Origin: Sipunculus nudus
Lineage: Eukaryota > Annelida > Sipuncula > Golfingiida > Sipunculidae
Assembly: GCA_026874595.1 (NCBI GenBank)
Contig: CM049317.1
Location: 77,949,415-78,013,414, forward strand
Length of the DNA stretch: 64,000 nucleotides
Direction: 5' to 3'
The notes beneath the pieces are model-generated. The model saw only the letters and a list, made by a program, of their open reading frames with translations. It had not been told where the DNA came from and did no database searches. A program made the translations under genes and the position numbers. Position 1 is the stretch's first letter; every line of letters begins with the position of its first letter. This document shows, in pieces, positions 25,701-39,659 of the stretch.

Positions 25701-28700
25701 TGCCTACTTTTGACGGTCTGTCTTCTCTTGAACTGTCTGCCTACCACTGAAGTGTCTGCCTACTGTGGACGGTCTTTCTGCTCGTAAACTGTCTGTCTAC
25801 CACAGAAGTGTCTGCCTACTGGTGAATTGTCTGTCTACTTGTAAACTGTTTGTCTACCACTGAAGTGTCTGCCTACAGGTATACTGTCTCTTTGCTCGTG
25901 AACTGTCTGCCTACCACTGAAGTGTCGGCCTAACGGTGGACCGTCTACAGTCTAGTAAATTGTTTGTCTACCACTGAAGTGTCTGCCTTCTGGTGGACTG
26001 TCTGTCTGCTCGTGAACTGTCTGCCTACCACTTGAGTGTCTGCCTACTAGTGGACCGTCTGTCTGCAAGTAAACTGTTTGTCTACCACTGAAGTGTCTGT
26101 CTGCTGGTGGATTGTCTGTCTGCTAGTTATCTGTCATCCTACCTCTGAAATGTCGGCCTACTGGTGGACCGTCTCTCGGCTAGGGAACTGTCTGCCTACC
26201 ACTGAAGCGCCGGCCTAATGTTGACGGCCTGTCTGCTAGTAAACTGTTGTCTACCACTGAAGTGTCTGCCTTCTGATGGACCATTTGCGGACTAGTAAAC
26301 TGTTTGTCTACCACTGAAGTGTCTGCCTACTGTGGACGGCCTGTCTGCTAGGGAACTGTCTGCCTACCACTGAAGTGTCTCCCTACTGGTGGACCGTCTA
26401 TCTGCTAATACACTGTATCTGCCTACTGGTGGATTGTCTGTCTGCTAGTAAACTGTTTGTGTACCACTGAAGTGTCTGCCTACTGATGGACTGTCTTGTC
26501 TGCTCGTGAACTGTCTGCCTACCACTAAAGTGTCGGCCTACTGGTGGACCGTCTGTCTGGTTGTAAATTGTTTGCCTACCACTGAATCGTCTGCCTACTG
26601 GTGAATTGTCTGTCTACTAGTAATCTGTTTGTTTACCACTGAAGGGTCTGCCTACAGGTATACTGTCTCTTTGCTCGTGAACTGTCTGCCTACCACTGAA
26701 GTGTCGGCCTAACGGTGGACCGTCTGCAGGCTAGTAAATTGTTTGTCTACCACTGAAATGTCTGCCTACTGGTGGACTGTCTGTCTGCTCGTGAACAGTT
26801 TGTCTACCACTGAAGTGTCGGCCTACTGGTGGATTGTCTGTCTGCCAGTAAACTGTCTGCCTACCACTGGAGTGTCTGCCTACTGATGGACCGTCTGCAG
26901 GCTAGTAAACTGTTTGTCTACCACTGAAATGTCGGCCTACTGTTGACGGTCTGTCTGCTCTTAAACTCTTTTTCTACCACTGAAGTGTCGGCCTACTGTG
27001 GACGGTCTGTCTGCTAGTAAACTGTTTGTCTACCACTGAAGTGTCTGCCTACTTTTGACGGTCTGTCTTCTCTTGAACTGTCTGCCTACCACTGAAGTGT
27101 CTGCCTGCTGTGGACGGTCTTTCTGCTCGTAAACTGTTTGTCTACCACAGAAGTGTCTGCCTACTGGTAAATTGTCTGTTTACTAGTAAACTGTTTGTCT
27201 ACCAGTGATGTGTCTGCCTACTGTTGGACCGTCTGTCTGCTAGTAAACTGTTTGTCTACCACTGAAGTGTCGGCCTACTTGTAGATTGTCTTTCTGTCAG
27301 TGAACCGTCTGTTTTTAACTGAAGTGTCTGTCTTGAGGTGGACCGTCTGTCTGCTCGTGAACTGTTTTGTCTACCACTGAAGTGTCTGCATATGGTGGAT
27401 TGTCTGTCTGCTAGTGAACTGTCTGCCTACCACTGGAGTGTCCGCCTACTGGTTGGTCGTCAGCGGGCTAATAAACTATTTGTCTACCACTGAGGTGTCG
27501 GCCTACTGGTGGATTGTCTGTCTGCTCCTGAACTGTCTGTCTACCACTGGAGTGTCTGCCAACTGATGGGCCGTAAGTCTGGTCGTGAACAGTTTGTCTA
27601 CCACTGAAGTGTCGGCCTACTGGTGGATTGTCTGTCTGCCAGTGAACTGTCTGCCTACCACTGGAGTGTCTGCCTACTGATGGACCGTCTGCAGGCTAGT
27701 AAACTGTTTGTCTACCACTGAAGTGTCGGCCTACAGGTATATTGTCTCTTTGCTCGTGAACTGTCTGCCTACCACTGAAGTGTCGGCCTACTGTTGACGG
27801 TCTGTCTGCTCTTAAACTCTTTGTCTACCACTGAAGTGTCGGCCTACTGTGGACGGTCTGTCTGCTAGTAAACTGTTTGTCTACCACTGAAGTGTCTGCC
27901 TACTTTTGACGGTCTGTCTTCTCTTGAACTGTCTGCCTACCACTGAAGTGTCTGCCTGCTGTGGACGGTCTTTCTGCTCGTAAACTGTTTGTCTACCACT
28001 GAGGTGTCGGCCTACTGGTGGATTGTCTGTCTGCAAGTTAACTGTCTGCCACTGGAGTGTCTGCCTACTGATGGGCCGTAAGTCTGCTCGTGAACAGTCT
28101 GTCTACCACTGAAGTGTCGGCCTACTGGTGGATTGTCTGTCTGCCAGTGAACCGTCTGTTTACCACCGAAGTGTCTGCCTACTGGTGGACCGTCTGTCTG
28201 CTAGTGAACGGTTTGGCTACTCCTCAAGTGTCTGCCTACTGATGGACCGTCTGTCTGCTAGTGAACTGTTTGTCTACCACTGAAATGTCTGCCTACTGAT
28301 GGACCGTCTGTCTGCTAGTGAACTGTTTGTCTACTCCTGAAGTGTCGGCCTACTGGTGGACCGTCTCTCTGCTAGTTAACTGTTTGTCTACCACTGAATC
28401 GTCTGCCTACTGGTGAATTGTCTGTCTACTAGTAATCTGTTTGTTTACCACTGAAGGGTCTGCCTACAGGTATACTGTCTCTTTGCTCGTGAACTGTCTG
28501 CCTACCACTGAAGTGTCGGCCTAACGGTGGACAGTCTGCAGGCTAGTAAATTGTTTGTCTACCACTGAAATGTCTGCCTACTGGTGGACTGTCTGTCTGC
28601 TCCTGAACTGTCTACCTACCACTGAAGTCTCGGCCTACTGGTACACCGTCTGTCTGGTTGTAAATTGTTTGTCTACCACTAAAGTGTCTGCCTTCTGGTG

Positions 28701-31700
28701 GACTGTCTGTCTGCTCGTGAACTGTCTGCCTACCACTGAAGTGTCTGCCTAGAGGTGGACCGTCTGTCTGCTAGTGAACTGTCTGCCTACCACTGAAGTG
28801 TATGCCTCCTGGTTGGTCGTCAGCGGGCTAGTAAACTGTTTGTCTACCACTGAAGTGTCGGCCTACTGGTGGATTGTCTGTCTGCCAGTGAACTGTCTGC
28901 CTACCACTGGAGTGTCTGCCTACTGATGGACCGTAAGTCTGCTCGTGAACAGTTTGTCTACCACTGAAGTGTCGGCCTACTGGTGGATTGTCTGTCTGCC
29001 AGTGAACTGTCTGCCTACCACTGGAGTGTCTGCCTACTGATGGACCGTCTGCAGGCTAGTAAACTGTTTGTCTACCACTGAAGTGTCGGCCTACTGTTGA
29101 CGGTCTGTCTGCTCTTAAACTCTTTGTCTACCACTGAAGTGTCGGCCTACTGTGGACGGTCTGTCTGCTAGTAAACTGTTTGTCTACCACTGAAGTGTCT
29201 GCCTACTTTTGACGGTCTGTCTTCTCTTGAACTGTCTGCCTACCACTGAAGTGTCTGCCTGCTGTGGACGGTCTTTCTGCTCGTAAACTGTTTGTCTACC
29301 ACAGAAGTGTCTGCCTACTGGTAAATTGTCTGTTTACTAGTAAACTGTTTGTCTACCAGTGAAGTGTCTGCCTACTGTTGGACCGTCTGTCTGCTAGTAA
29401 ACTGTTTGTCTACCACTGAAGTGTCGGTCTACTTGTAGATTGTCTTTCTGTCAGTGAACCGTCTGTCTATAACTGAAGTGTCTGTCTTGAGGTGGACCGT
29501 CTGTCTGCTCGTGAACTGTTTTGTCTACCACTGAAGTGTCTGCATATGGTGGATTGTCTGTCTGCTAGTGAACTGTCTGCCTACCACTGGAGTGTCCGCC
29601 TACTGGTTGGTCGTCAGCGGGCTAATAAACTATTTGTCTACCACTGAGGTGTCGGCCTACTGGTGGATTGTCTGTCTGCTCCTGAACTGTCTGTCTACCA
29701 CTGGAGTGTCTGCCAACTGATGGGCCGTAAGTCTGGTCGTGAACAGTTTGTTTACCACTGAAGTGTCGGCCTACTGGTGGATTGTCTGTCTGCCAGTGAA
29801 CTGTCTGCCTACCACTGGAGTGTCTGCCTACTGATGGACCGTCTGCAGGCTAGTAAACTGTTTGTCTACCACTGAAGTGTCGGCCTACTGTTGATGGTCT
29901 GTCTGCTCTTAAACTCTTTCTCTACCACTGAAGTGTCGGCCTACTGTGGACGGTCTGTCTGCTAGTAAACTATTTGTCTACCACTGAAGTGTCTGTCTAC
30001 TGGTGGATTGTCTGTCTGCCAGTGAACCGTCTGCCTACCACTGAAGTGTCTGCCTACTGATGGACCGTCTGTCTGCTAGTGAATGGTTTGTCTACTCCTC
30101 AAGTGTCTGCCTACTGATGGACCGTCTGTCTGCTAGTAAACTGTTTGTCTACCACTGCAGTGTCTGCCTACCACTGGAGTGTCTGTCTGCTAGTGAACCG
30201 TCTGCCTACCACTGAAATGTCTGCCTACTGATGGACCGTCTGTCTGCTATTGAACTGTTTGTCTACTCCTGAAGTGTCGGCCTACTGTTGACGGTCTGTC
30301 TGCTCTTAAACTCTTTGTCTACCACTAAAGTGTCGGCCTACTGTGGACGGTCTGTCTGCTAGTAAACTATTTGTCTACCACTGATGTGTCGGCCTACTGG
30401 TGGATTGTCTGTCTGCCAGTGAACCGTCTGCCTACCACTGAAGTGTCTGCCTACTGATGGACCGTCTCTCTGCTAGTCAACTGTTTGTCTACCACTGAAG
30501 CGTCTGCCTACTGGTGAATTGTCTGTCTACTAGTAAACTGTTTGTCTACCAATCTAGTGTCTGCCTACTGTTGACGGTCTGTCTGCTCTTAAACTCTTTG
30601 TCTACCACTGAAATGTCGGCCTACTGTGGACGGTCTGTCTGGAAGTAAACTGTTTGTCTACCACTGAAGTGACTGCCTACTTTTGACGGTCTGTCTTCTC
30701 TTGAACTGTCTGCCTACCACTGAAGTGTCTGCCTACTGTGGACGGTCTTTCTGCTCGTAAACTGTCTGTCTACCACAGAAGTGTTTGCCTACTGGTGAAT
30801 TGTCTGTCTACTAGTAAACTGTTTGTCTACCACTGAAGTGTCTGCCTACAGGTATACTGTCTCTTTGCTCGTGAACTGTCTGCCTACCACTGAAGTGTCG
30901 GCCTAACGGTGGACCGTCTACAGTCTAGTAAATTGTTTGTCTACCACTGAAGTGTCTGCCTACTGGTGGACTCTCTGTCTGCTCCTGAACTGTGTACCTA
31001 CCACTGAAGTCTCGGCCTACTGGTACACCGTCTGTCTCGTTGTAAATTGTTTGTCTACCACTGAAGTGTCTGCCTTCTGGTGGACTGTCTGTCTGCTCGT
31101 GAACTGTCTGCCTACCACTTGAGTGTCTGCCTACTAGTGGACCGTCTGTCTGCAAGTAAACTGTTTGTCTACCACTGAAGTGTCTGTCTGCTGGTGGATT
31201 GTCTGTCTGCTAGTTATCTGTCATCCTACCTCTGAAATGTCGGCCTACTGGTGGACCGTCTCTCGGCTAGGGAACTGTCTGCCTACCACTGAAGCGCCGG
31301 CCTAATGTTGACGGCCTGTCTGCTAGTAAACTGTTGTCTACCACTGAAGTGTCTGCCTACTGATGGACCATTTGCGGACTAGTAAACTGTTTGTCTACCA
31401 CTGAAGTGTCTGCCTACTGTGGACGGCCTGTCTGCTAGGGAACTGTCTGCCTACCACTGAAGTGTCTCCCTACTGGTGGACCGTCTATCTGCTAATACAC
31501 TGTATCTGCCTACTGGTGGGTTGTCTGTCTGCTCGTGAACTGTCTGCCTACCACTAAAGTGTCGGCCTACTGGTGGACCGTCTGTCTGGTTGTAAATTGT
31601 TTGCCTACCACTGAATCGTCTGCCTACTGGTGAATTGTCTGTCTACTAGTATTCTGTTTGTTTACCACTGAAGGGTCTGCCTACAGGTATACTGTCTCTT

Positions 31701-34700
31701 TGCTCGTGAACTGTCTGCCTACCACTGAAGTGTCGGCCTAACGGTGGACCGTCTGCAGGCTAGTAAATTGTTTGTCTACCACTGAAATGTCTGCCTACTG
31801 GTGGACTGTCTGTCTGCTCCTGAACTGTCTACCTACCACTGAAGTCTCGGCCTACTGGTACACCGTCTGTCTGGTTGTAAATTGTTTGTGTACCACTGAA
31901 GTGTCTGCCTACTGATGGACTGTCTTGTCTGCTCGTGAACTGTCTGCCTACCACTAAAGTGTCGGCCTACTGGTGGACCGTCTGTCTGGTTGTAAATTGT
32001 TTGCCTACCACTGAATCGTCTGCCTACTGGTGAATTGTCTGTCTACTAGTAATATGTTTGTTTACCACTGAAGGGTCTGCCTACAGGTATACTGTCTCTT
32101 TGCTCGTGAACTGTCTGCCTACCACTGAAGTGTCGGCCTAACGGTGGATCGTCTGCAGGCTAGTAAATTGTTTGTCTACCACTGAAATGTCTGCCTACTG
32201 GTGGACTGTCTGTCTGCTCCTATACTGTCTACCTACCACTGAAGTCTCGGCCTACTGGTACACCGTCTGTCTGGTTGTAAATTGTTTGTCTACCACTGAA
32301 GTGTCTGCCTTCTGGTGGACTGTCTGTCTGCTCGTGAACTGTCTGCCTACCACTGAAGTGTCTTCCTAGAGGTGGACCGTCTGTCTGCTAGTGAACTGTC
32401 TGCCTACCACTGAAGTGTATGCCTCCTGGTTGGTCGTCAGCGGGCTAGTAAACTGTTTGTCTACCACTGAAGTGTCGGCCTACTGGTGGATTGTCTGTCT
32501 GCCAGTGAACTGTCTGCCTACCACTGGAGTGTCTGCCTACTGATGGACCGTAAGTCTGCTCGTGAACAGTTTGTCTACCACTGAAGTGTCGGCCTACTGG
32601 TGGATTGTCTGTCTGCCAGTGAACTGTCTGCCTACCACTGGAGTGTCTGCCTACTGATGGACCGTCTGCAGGCTAGTAAACTGTTTGTCTACCACTGAAG
32701 TGTCGGCCTACTGTTGACGGTCTGTCTGCTCTTAAACTCTTTGTCTACCACTGAAGTGTCGGCCTACTGTGGACGGTCTGTCTGCTAGTAAACTGTTTGT
32801 CTACCACTGAAGTGTCTGCCTACTTTTGACGGTCTGTCTTCTCTTGAACTGTCTGCCTACCACTGAAGTGTCTGCCTGCTGTGGACGGTCTTTCTGCTCG
32901 TAAACTGTTTGTCTACCACAGAAGTGTCTGCCTACTGGTAAATTGTCTGTTTACTAGTAAACTGTTTGTCTACCAGTGAAGTGTCTGCCTACAGTTGGAC
33001 CGTCTGACTGCTAGTAAACTGTTTGTCTACCACTGAAGTGTCGGCCTACTTGTAGATTGTCTTTCTGTCAGTGAACCGTCTGTCTATAACTGAAGTGTCT
33101 GTCTTGAGGTGGACCGTCTGTCTGCTCGTGAACTGTTTTGTCTACCACTGAAGTGTCTGCATATGGTGGATTGTCTGTGTGCCAGTGAACCGTCTGCCTA
33201 CCACTGAAGTGTCTGCCTACTGATGGACCGTCTGTCTGCTAGTAAACTGTTTGTCTACCACTGCAGTGTCTGCCTACCACTGGAGTGTCGGCCTACTGTT
33301 GACGGTCTGTCTGCTCTTAAACTCTTTGTCTACCACTGAAGTGTCGGCCTACTGTGGACGGTCTGTCTGCTAGTAAACTGTTTGTCTACCACTGAAGTGT
33401 CTGCCTACTTTTGACGGTCTGTCTTCTCTTGAACTGTCTGCCTACCACTGAAGTGTCTGCCTGCTGTGGACGGTCTTTCTGCTCGTAAACTGTTTGTCTA
33501 CCACAGAAGTGTCTGCCTACTGGTAAATTGTCTGTTTACTAGTAAACTGTTTGTCTACCAGTGAAGTGTCTGCCTACAGTTGGACCGTCTGTCTGCTAGT
33601 AAACTGTTTGTCTACCACTGAAGTGTCGGCCTACTTGTAGATTGTCTTTCTGTCAGTGAACCGTCTGTCTATAACTGAAGTGTCTGTCTTGAGGTGGACC
33701 GTCTGTCTGCTCGTGAACTGTTTTGTCTACCACTGAAGTGTCTGCATATGGTGGATTGTCTGTCTGCCAGTGAACCGTCTGCCTACCACTGAAGTGTCTG
33801 CCTACTGATGGACCGTCTGTCTGCTAGTAAACTGTTTGTCTACCACTGCAGTGTCTGCCTACCACTGGAGTGTCTGTCTGCTAGTGAACCGTCTGCCTAC
33901 CACTGAAATGTCTGCCTACTGATGGACCGTCTGTCTGCTAGTAAACTGTTTGTCTACCACTGCAGTGTCTGCCTACCACTGGAGTGTCTGTCTGCTAGTG
34001 AACCGTCTGCCTACCATTGAAATGTCTGCCTACTGATGTACCGTCTGTCTGCTAGTGAACTGTTTGTCTACTCCTGAAGTGTCGGCCTACTGTTGACGGT
34101 CTGTCTGCACTTAAACTCTTTGTCTACCACTAAAGTGTCGGCCTACTGTGGACGGTCTGTCTGCTAGTAAACTATTTGTCTACCACTGAAGTGTCGGCCT
34201 ACTGGTGGATTGTCTGTCTGCCAGTGAACCGTCTGCCGACCACTGAAGTGTCTGCCTACTGATGGACCGTCTCTCTGCTAGTTAACTGTTTGTCTACCAC
34301 TGAAGCGTCTGCCTACTGGTGAATTGTCTGTCTACTATTAACTGTTTGTCTACCAATCTAGTGTCTGCCTACTGTTGACGGTCTGTCTGCTCTTAAACTA
34401 TTTGTCTACCACTGATGTGTCTGCCTACAGGTATACTGTCTCTTTGCTCGTGAACTGTCTGCCTACCACTGAAGTGTCGGCCTAACGGTGGACCGTCTAC
34501 AGTCTAGTAAATTGTTTGTCTACCACTGAAGTGTCTGCCTACTGGTGGACTCTCTGTCTGCTCCTGAACTGTCTGTCTACCACAGAAGTGTCTGCCTACT
34601 GGTGAATTGTCTGTCTACTTGTAAACTGTTTGTCTACCACTGAAGTGTCTGCCTACAGGTATACTGTCTCTTTGCTCGTGAACTGTCTGCCTACCACTGA

Positions 34701-36500
34701 AGTGTCGGCCTAACGGTGGACCGTCTACAGTCTAGTAAATTGTTTGTCTACCACTGAAGTGTCTGCCTACTGGTGGACTCTCTGTCTGCTCCTGAACTGT
34801 GTACCTACCACTGAAGTCTCGGCCTACTGGTACACCGTCTGTCTCGTTGTAAATTGTTTGTCTACCACTGAAGTGTCTGCCTTCTGGTGGACTGTCTGTC
34901 TGCTCGTGAACTGTCTGCCTACCACTTGAGTGTCTGCCTACTAGTGGACCGTCTGTCTGCAAGTAAACTGTTTGTCTACCACTGAAGTGTCTGTCTGCTG
35001 GTGGATTGTCTGTCTGCTAGTTATCTGTCATCCTACCTCTGAAATGTCGGCCTACTGGTGGACCGTCTCTCGGCTAGGGAACTGTCTGCCTACCACTGAA
35101 GCGCCGGCCTAATGTTGACGGCCTGTCTGCTAGTAAACTGTTGTCTACCACTGAAGTGTCTGCCTACTGATGGACCATTTGCGGACTAGTAAACTGTTTG
35201 TCTACCACTGAAGTGTCTGCCTACTGTGGACGGCCTGTCTGCTAGGGAACTGTCTGCCTACCACTGAAGTGTCTCCCTACTGGTGGACCGTCTATCTGCT
35301 AATACACTGTATCTGCCTACTGGTGGATTGTCTGTCTGCTAGTAAACTGTTTTCGTACCACTGAAGTGTCTGCCTACTGATGGACTGTCTTGTCTGCTCG
35401 TGAACTGTCTGCCTACCACTAAAGTGTCGGCCTACTTGTGGACCGTCTGTCTGGTTGTAAATTGTTTGCCTACCACTGAATCGTCTGCCTACTGGTGAAT
35501 TGTCTGTCTACTAGTAATCTGTTTGTTTACCACTGAAGGGTCTGCCTACAGGTATACTGTCTCTTTGCTCGTGAACTGTCTGCCTACCGCTGAAGTGTCG
35601 GCCTAACGGTGGACCGTCTGCAGGCTAGTAAATTGTTTGTCTACCACTGAAATGTCTGCCTACTGGTGGACTGTCTGTCTGCTCCTAAACTGTCTACCTA
35701 CCACTGAAGTCTCGGCCTACTGGTACACCGTCTGTCTGGTTGTAAATTGTTTGTCTACCACTGAAGTGTCTGCCTTCTGGTGGACTGTCTGTCTGCTCGT
35801 GAACTGTCTGCCTACCACTGAAGTGTCTGCCTAGAGGTGGACCGTCTGTCTGCTAGTGAACTGTCTGCCTACCACTGAAGTGTATGCCTCCTGGTTTGTC
35901 GTCAGCGGGCTAGTAAACTGTTTGTCTACCACTGAAGTGTCGGCCTACTGGTGGATTGTCTGTCTGCCAGTGAACTGTCTGCCTACCACTGGAGTGTCTG
36001 CCTACTGATGGACCGTAAGTCTGCTCGTGAACAGTTTGTCTACCACTGAAGTGTCGGCCTACTGGTGGATTGTCTGTCTGCCAGTGAACTGTCTGCCTAC
36101 CACTGGAGTGTCTGCCTACTGATGGACCGTCTGCAGGCTAGTAAACTGTTTGTCTACCACTGAAGTGTCGGCCTACTGTTGACGGTCTGTCTGCTCTTAA
36201 ACTCTTTGTCTACCACTGAAGTGTCGGCCTACTGTGGACGGTCTGTCTGCTAGTAAACTGTTTGTCTACCACTGAAGTGTCTGCCTACTTTTGACGGTCT
36301 GTCTTCTCTTGAACTGTCTGCCTACCACTGAAGTGTCTGCCTGCTGTGGACGGTCTTTCTGCTCGTAAACTGTTTGTCTACCACAGAAGTGTCTGCCTAC
36401 TGGTAAATTGTCTGTTTACTAGTAAACTGTTTGTCTACCAGTGACGTGTCTGCCTACTGTTGGACCGTCTGTCTGCTAGTAAACTGTTTGTCTACCACTG
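13719..36500. repeat. Multi-kilobase higher-order blocks (about 5 kb) in the satellite
   Basis: Rare variants recur at large, similar offsets. TCTGTTTTTAACTGAAG is at 17061, 22279 and 27308 (5218 and 5029). A block at 15474 recurs at 20521 (5047). A block at 23640 recurs at 28555 (4915), changing to 4972 after one 57-bp insertion. A block at 30937 recurs at 34744 (3807). Copies look nearly identical over kilobases with only unit-sized indels. Confidence 0.85.
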
Positions 36501-39500
36501 AAGTGTCGGTCTACTTGTAGATTGTCTTTCTGTCAGTGAACCGTCTGTCTATAACTGAAGTGTCTGTCTTGAGGTGGACCGTCTGTCTGCTCGTGAACTG
36601 TTTTGTCTACCACTGAAGTGTCTGCATATGGTGGATTGTCTGTCTGCTAGTGAACTGTCTGCCTACCACTGGAGTGTCCGCCTACTGGTTGGTCGTCAGC
36701 GGGCTAATAAACTATTTGTCTACCACTGAGGTGTCGGCCTACTGGTGGATTGTCTGTCTGCTCCTGAACTGTCTGTCTACCACTGGAGTGTCTGCCAACT
36801 GATGGGCCGTAAGTCTGGTCGTGAACAGTTTGTTTACCACTGAAGTGTCGGCCTACTGGTGGATTGTCTGTCTGCCAGTGAACTGTCTGCCTACCACTGG
36901 AGTGTCTGCCTACTGATGGACCGTCTGCAGGCTAGTAAACTGTTTGTCTACCACTGAAGTGTCGGCCTACTGTTGATGGTCTGTCTGCTCTTAAACTCTT
37001 TCTCTACCACTGAAGTGTCGGCCTACTGTGGACGGTCTGTCTGCTAGTAAACTATTTGTCTACCACTGGAGTGTCTGTCTGCTAGTGAACCGTCTGCCTA
37101 CCACTGAAATGTCTGCCTACTGATGGACCGTCTGTCTGCTAGTGAACTGTTTGTCTACTCCTGAAGTGTCGGCCTACTGTTGACGGTCTGTCTGCTCTTA
37201 AACTCTTTGTCTACCACTAAAGTGTCGGCCTACTGTGGACGGTCTGTCTGCTAGTAAACTATTTGTCTACCACTGATGTGTCGGCCTACTGGTGGATTGT
37301 CTGTCTGCCAGTGAACCGTCTGCCTACCACTGAAGTGTCTGCCTACTGATGGACCGTCTCTCTGCTAGTTAACTGTTTGTCTACCACTGAAGCGTCTGCC
37401 TACTGGTGAATTGTCTGTCTACTAGTAAACTGTTTGTCTACCAATCTAGTGTCTGCCTACTGTTGACGGTCTGTCTGCTCTTAAACTCTTTGTTTACCAC
37501 TGAAATGTCGGCCTACTGTGGACGGTCTGTCTGGAAGTAAACTGTTTGTCTACCACTGAAGTGACTGCCTACTTTTGACGGTCTGTCTTCTCTTGAACTG
37601 TCTGCCTACCACTGAAGTGTCTGCCTACTGTGGACGGTCTTTCTGCTCGTAAACTGTCTGTCTACCACAGAAGTGTTTGCCTACTGGTGAATTGTCTGTC
37701 TACTAGTAAACTGTTTGTCTACCACTGAAGTGTCTGCCTACAGGTATACTGTATCTTTGCTCGTGAACTGTCTGCCTACCACTGAAGTGTCTGCCTACTG
37801 GTGGACTGTCTGTCTGCTCCTGAACTGTGTACCTACCACTGAAGTCTCGGCCTACTGGTACACCGTCTGTCTGGGTGTAAATTGTTTGTCTACCACTGAA
37901 ATGTCTGCCTACTGATGGACCGTCTGCAGGCTAGTAAACTGTTTGTCTACCACTGAAGTGTCGGCCTACTGTTGACGGTCTGTCTGCTCTTAAACTCTTT
38001 GTCTACCACTGAAGTGTCGGCCTACTGTGGACGGTCTGTCTGCTAGTAAACTGTTGTCTACCACTAAAGTGTCTGCCTACTGATGGACCATCTGCGGACT
38101 AGTAAACTGTTTGTCTACCACTGAAGTGTCTGCCTACTGTGGACGGCCTGTCTGCTAGTTAACTGTCTGCCTACCACTGAAGTGTCTCCCTACTGGTGGA
38201 CCGTCTATCTGCTAATACACTGTATCTGCCTACTGGTGGACTGTCTTGTCTGCTCGTAAACTGTCTGCCTACCACTAAAGTGTCGGCCTACTAGTGGACC
38301 GTCTGTCTGGTTGTAAATTGTTTGTCTACCACTGAAGTGTCTGCTTACTGGTGGACTGTCTGTCTGCTCCTGAACTGTCCGCCTTCCACTGAAGTGTCTG
38401 CCCACTGGTGGACCGTCTGTCTGGTTGTAAATTGTTTGTCTACCACTGAAGTGTCTGCCACTGGTGGACTGTGTGTCTGCTCGTGAACTGTCTGCCTACC
38501 ACTAATGTGTCGGCCTACTGGTGGACCGTCTGTCTGGTTGTAAATTGTTTGCCTACCACTGAAGTGTCTGCTTACTGGTGGACTGTCTGTCTGCTCCTGA
38601 ACTGTCCGCCTACCACTGAAGTGTCTGCCTACTGGTGGACCGTCTGTCTGGTTGTAAATTGTTTGTCTACCACTGAAGTGTCTGCCTACTGGTGGACTGT
38701 CTGTCTGCTCGTGAACTGTCTGCCGACCACTTGAGTGTGTGCCTACTAGTGGACCGTCTGTCTCCTCGTAAAACTGTTTGTCTACCACTGAAGTGTCTGC
38801 CTACAGGTGACTTGTCTATCTACTTGTAAACTGTTTGTCTATCACTGAAGTGTCTGCCTACTGGTGGAATGTCTGTCGGCTCGTGAACTGTCTGCCTACC
38901 ACTGAAGTGTCTGCCTACTGTTGGACCGTCTGCAGGCTAGTAAATTGGTTGTCTACCACTGAAGTGTCTGCCTACTGGTGGACTGTCTGTCTGCTCCTGA
39001 ACTGTCTGCCTACCACTGAAGTGTCGGCCTACTGGTACACCGTCTGTCTGGTTGTAAATTGTTTGTCTACCACTGAAGTGTTTGCCTTCTGGTGGACTGT
39101 CTGTCTGCTCGTGATCTGTCTGTCTACCCCTTGAGTGTCTGCCTACTAGTTAACCGTCTGTCTGCAAGTAAACTGTTTGTCTACCACTGAAGTGTCTGCC
39201 TGCTGGTGGATTGTCTCTCTGATAGTTATCTGTCATCCTACCTCTGAAATGTCGGCCTACTGGTGGACCGTCTGTCGGCTAGTGAACTGTCTGCCTACCA
39301 CTGAAGCGTCGGCCTACTGTGGACGGTCTTTCTGTTAGTAAACTGTTTGTCTACCACTGAAGTGTGTGCCTACTGGTGGACTGTCTGTCTGCTCGTGAAG
39401 TGTCTGCCTACCACTGAAGTGTCGGCCTACTGGTGGACCGTCTGTCTGCTAGTGAACGGTCTGCCTACCACCTGAGTGTCTGCCTACTAGTGGACCGTCT

Positions 39501-39659
39501 GTCTGCTAGTAAGCTGTTTGTCTACCACTGAAGTGTCTGCCTGCAGGTGGATTGTTTGTCTGCTGGTTGTATGTCATCCTACCTCTGAAATGTCGGCCTA
39601 CTGGTGGACTGTCTGTCGGCTAGTGAACTGTCTGCCTACCACTGAAGCGTTGGCCTACT

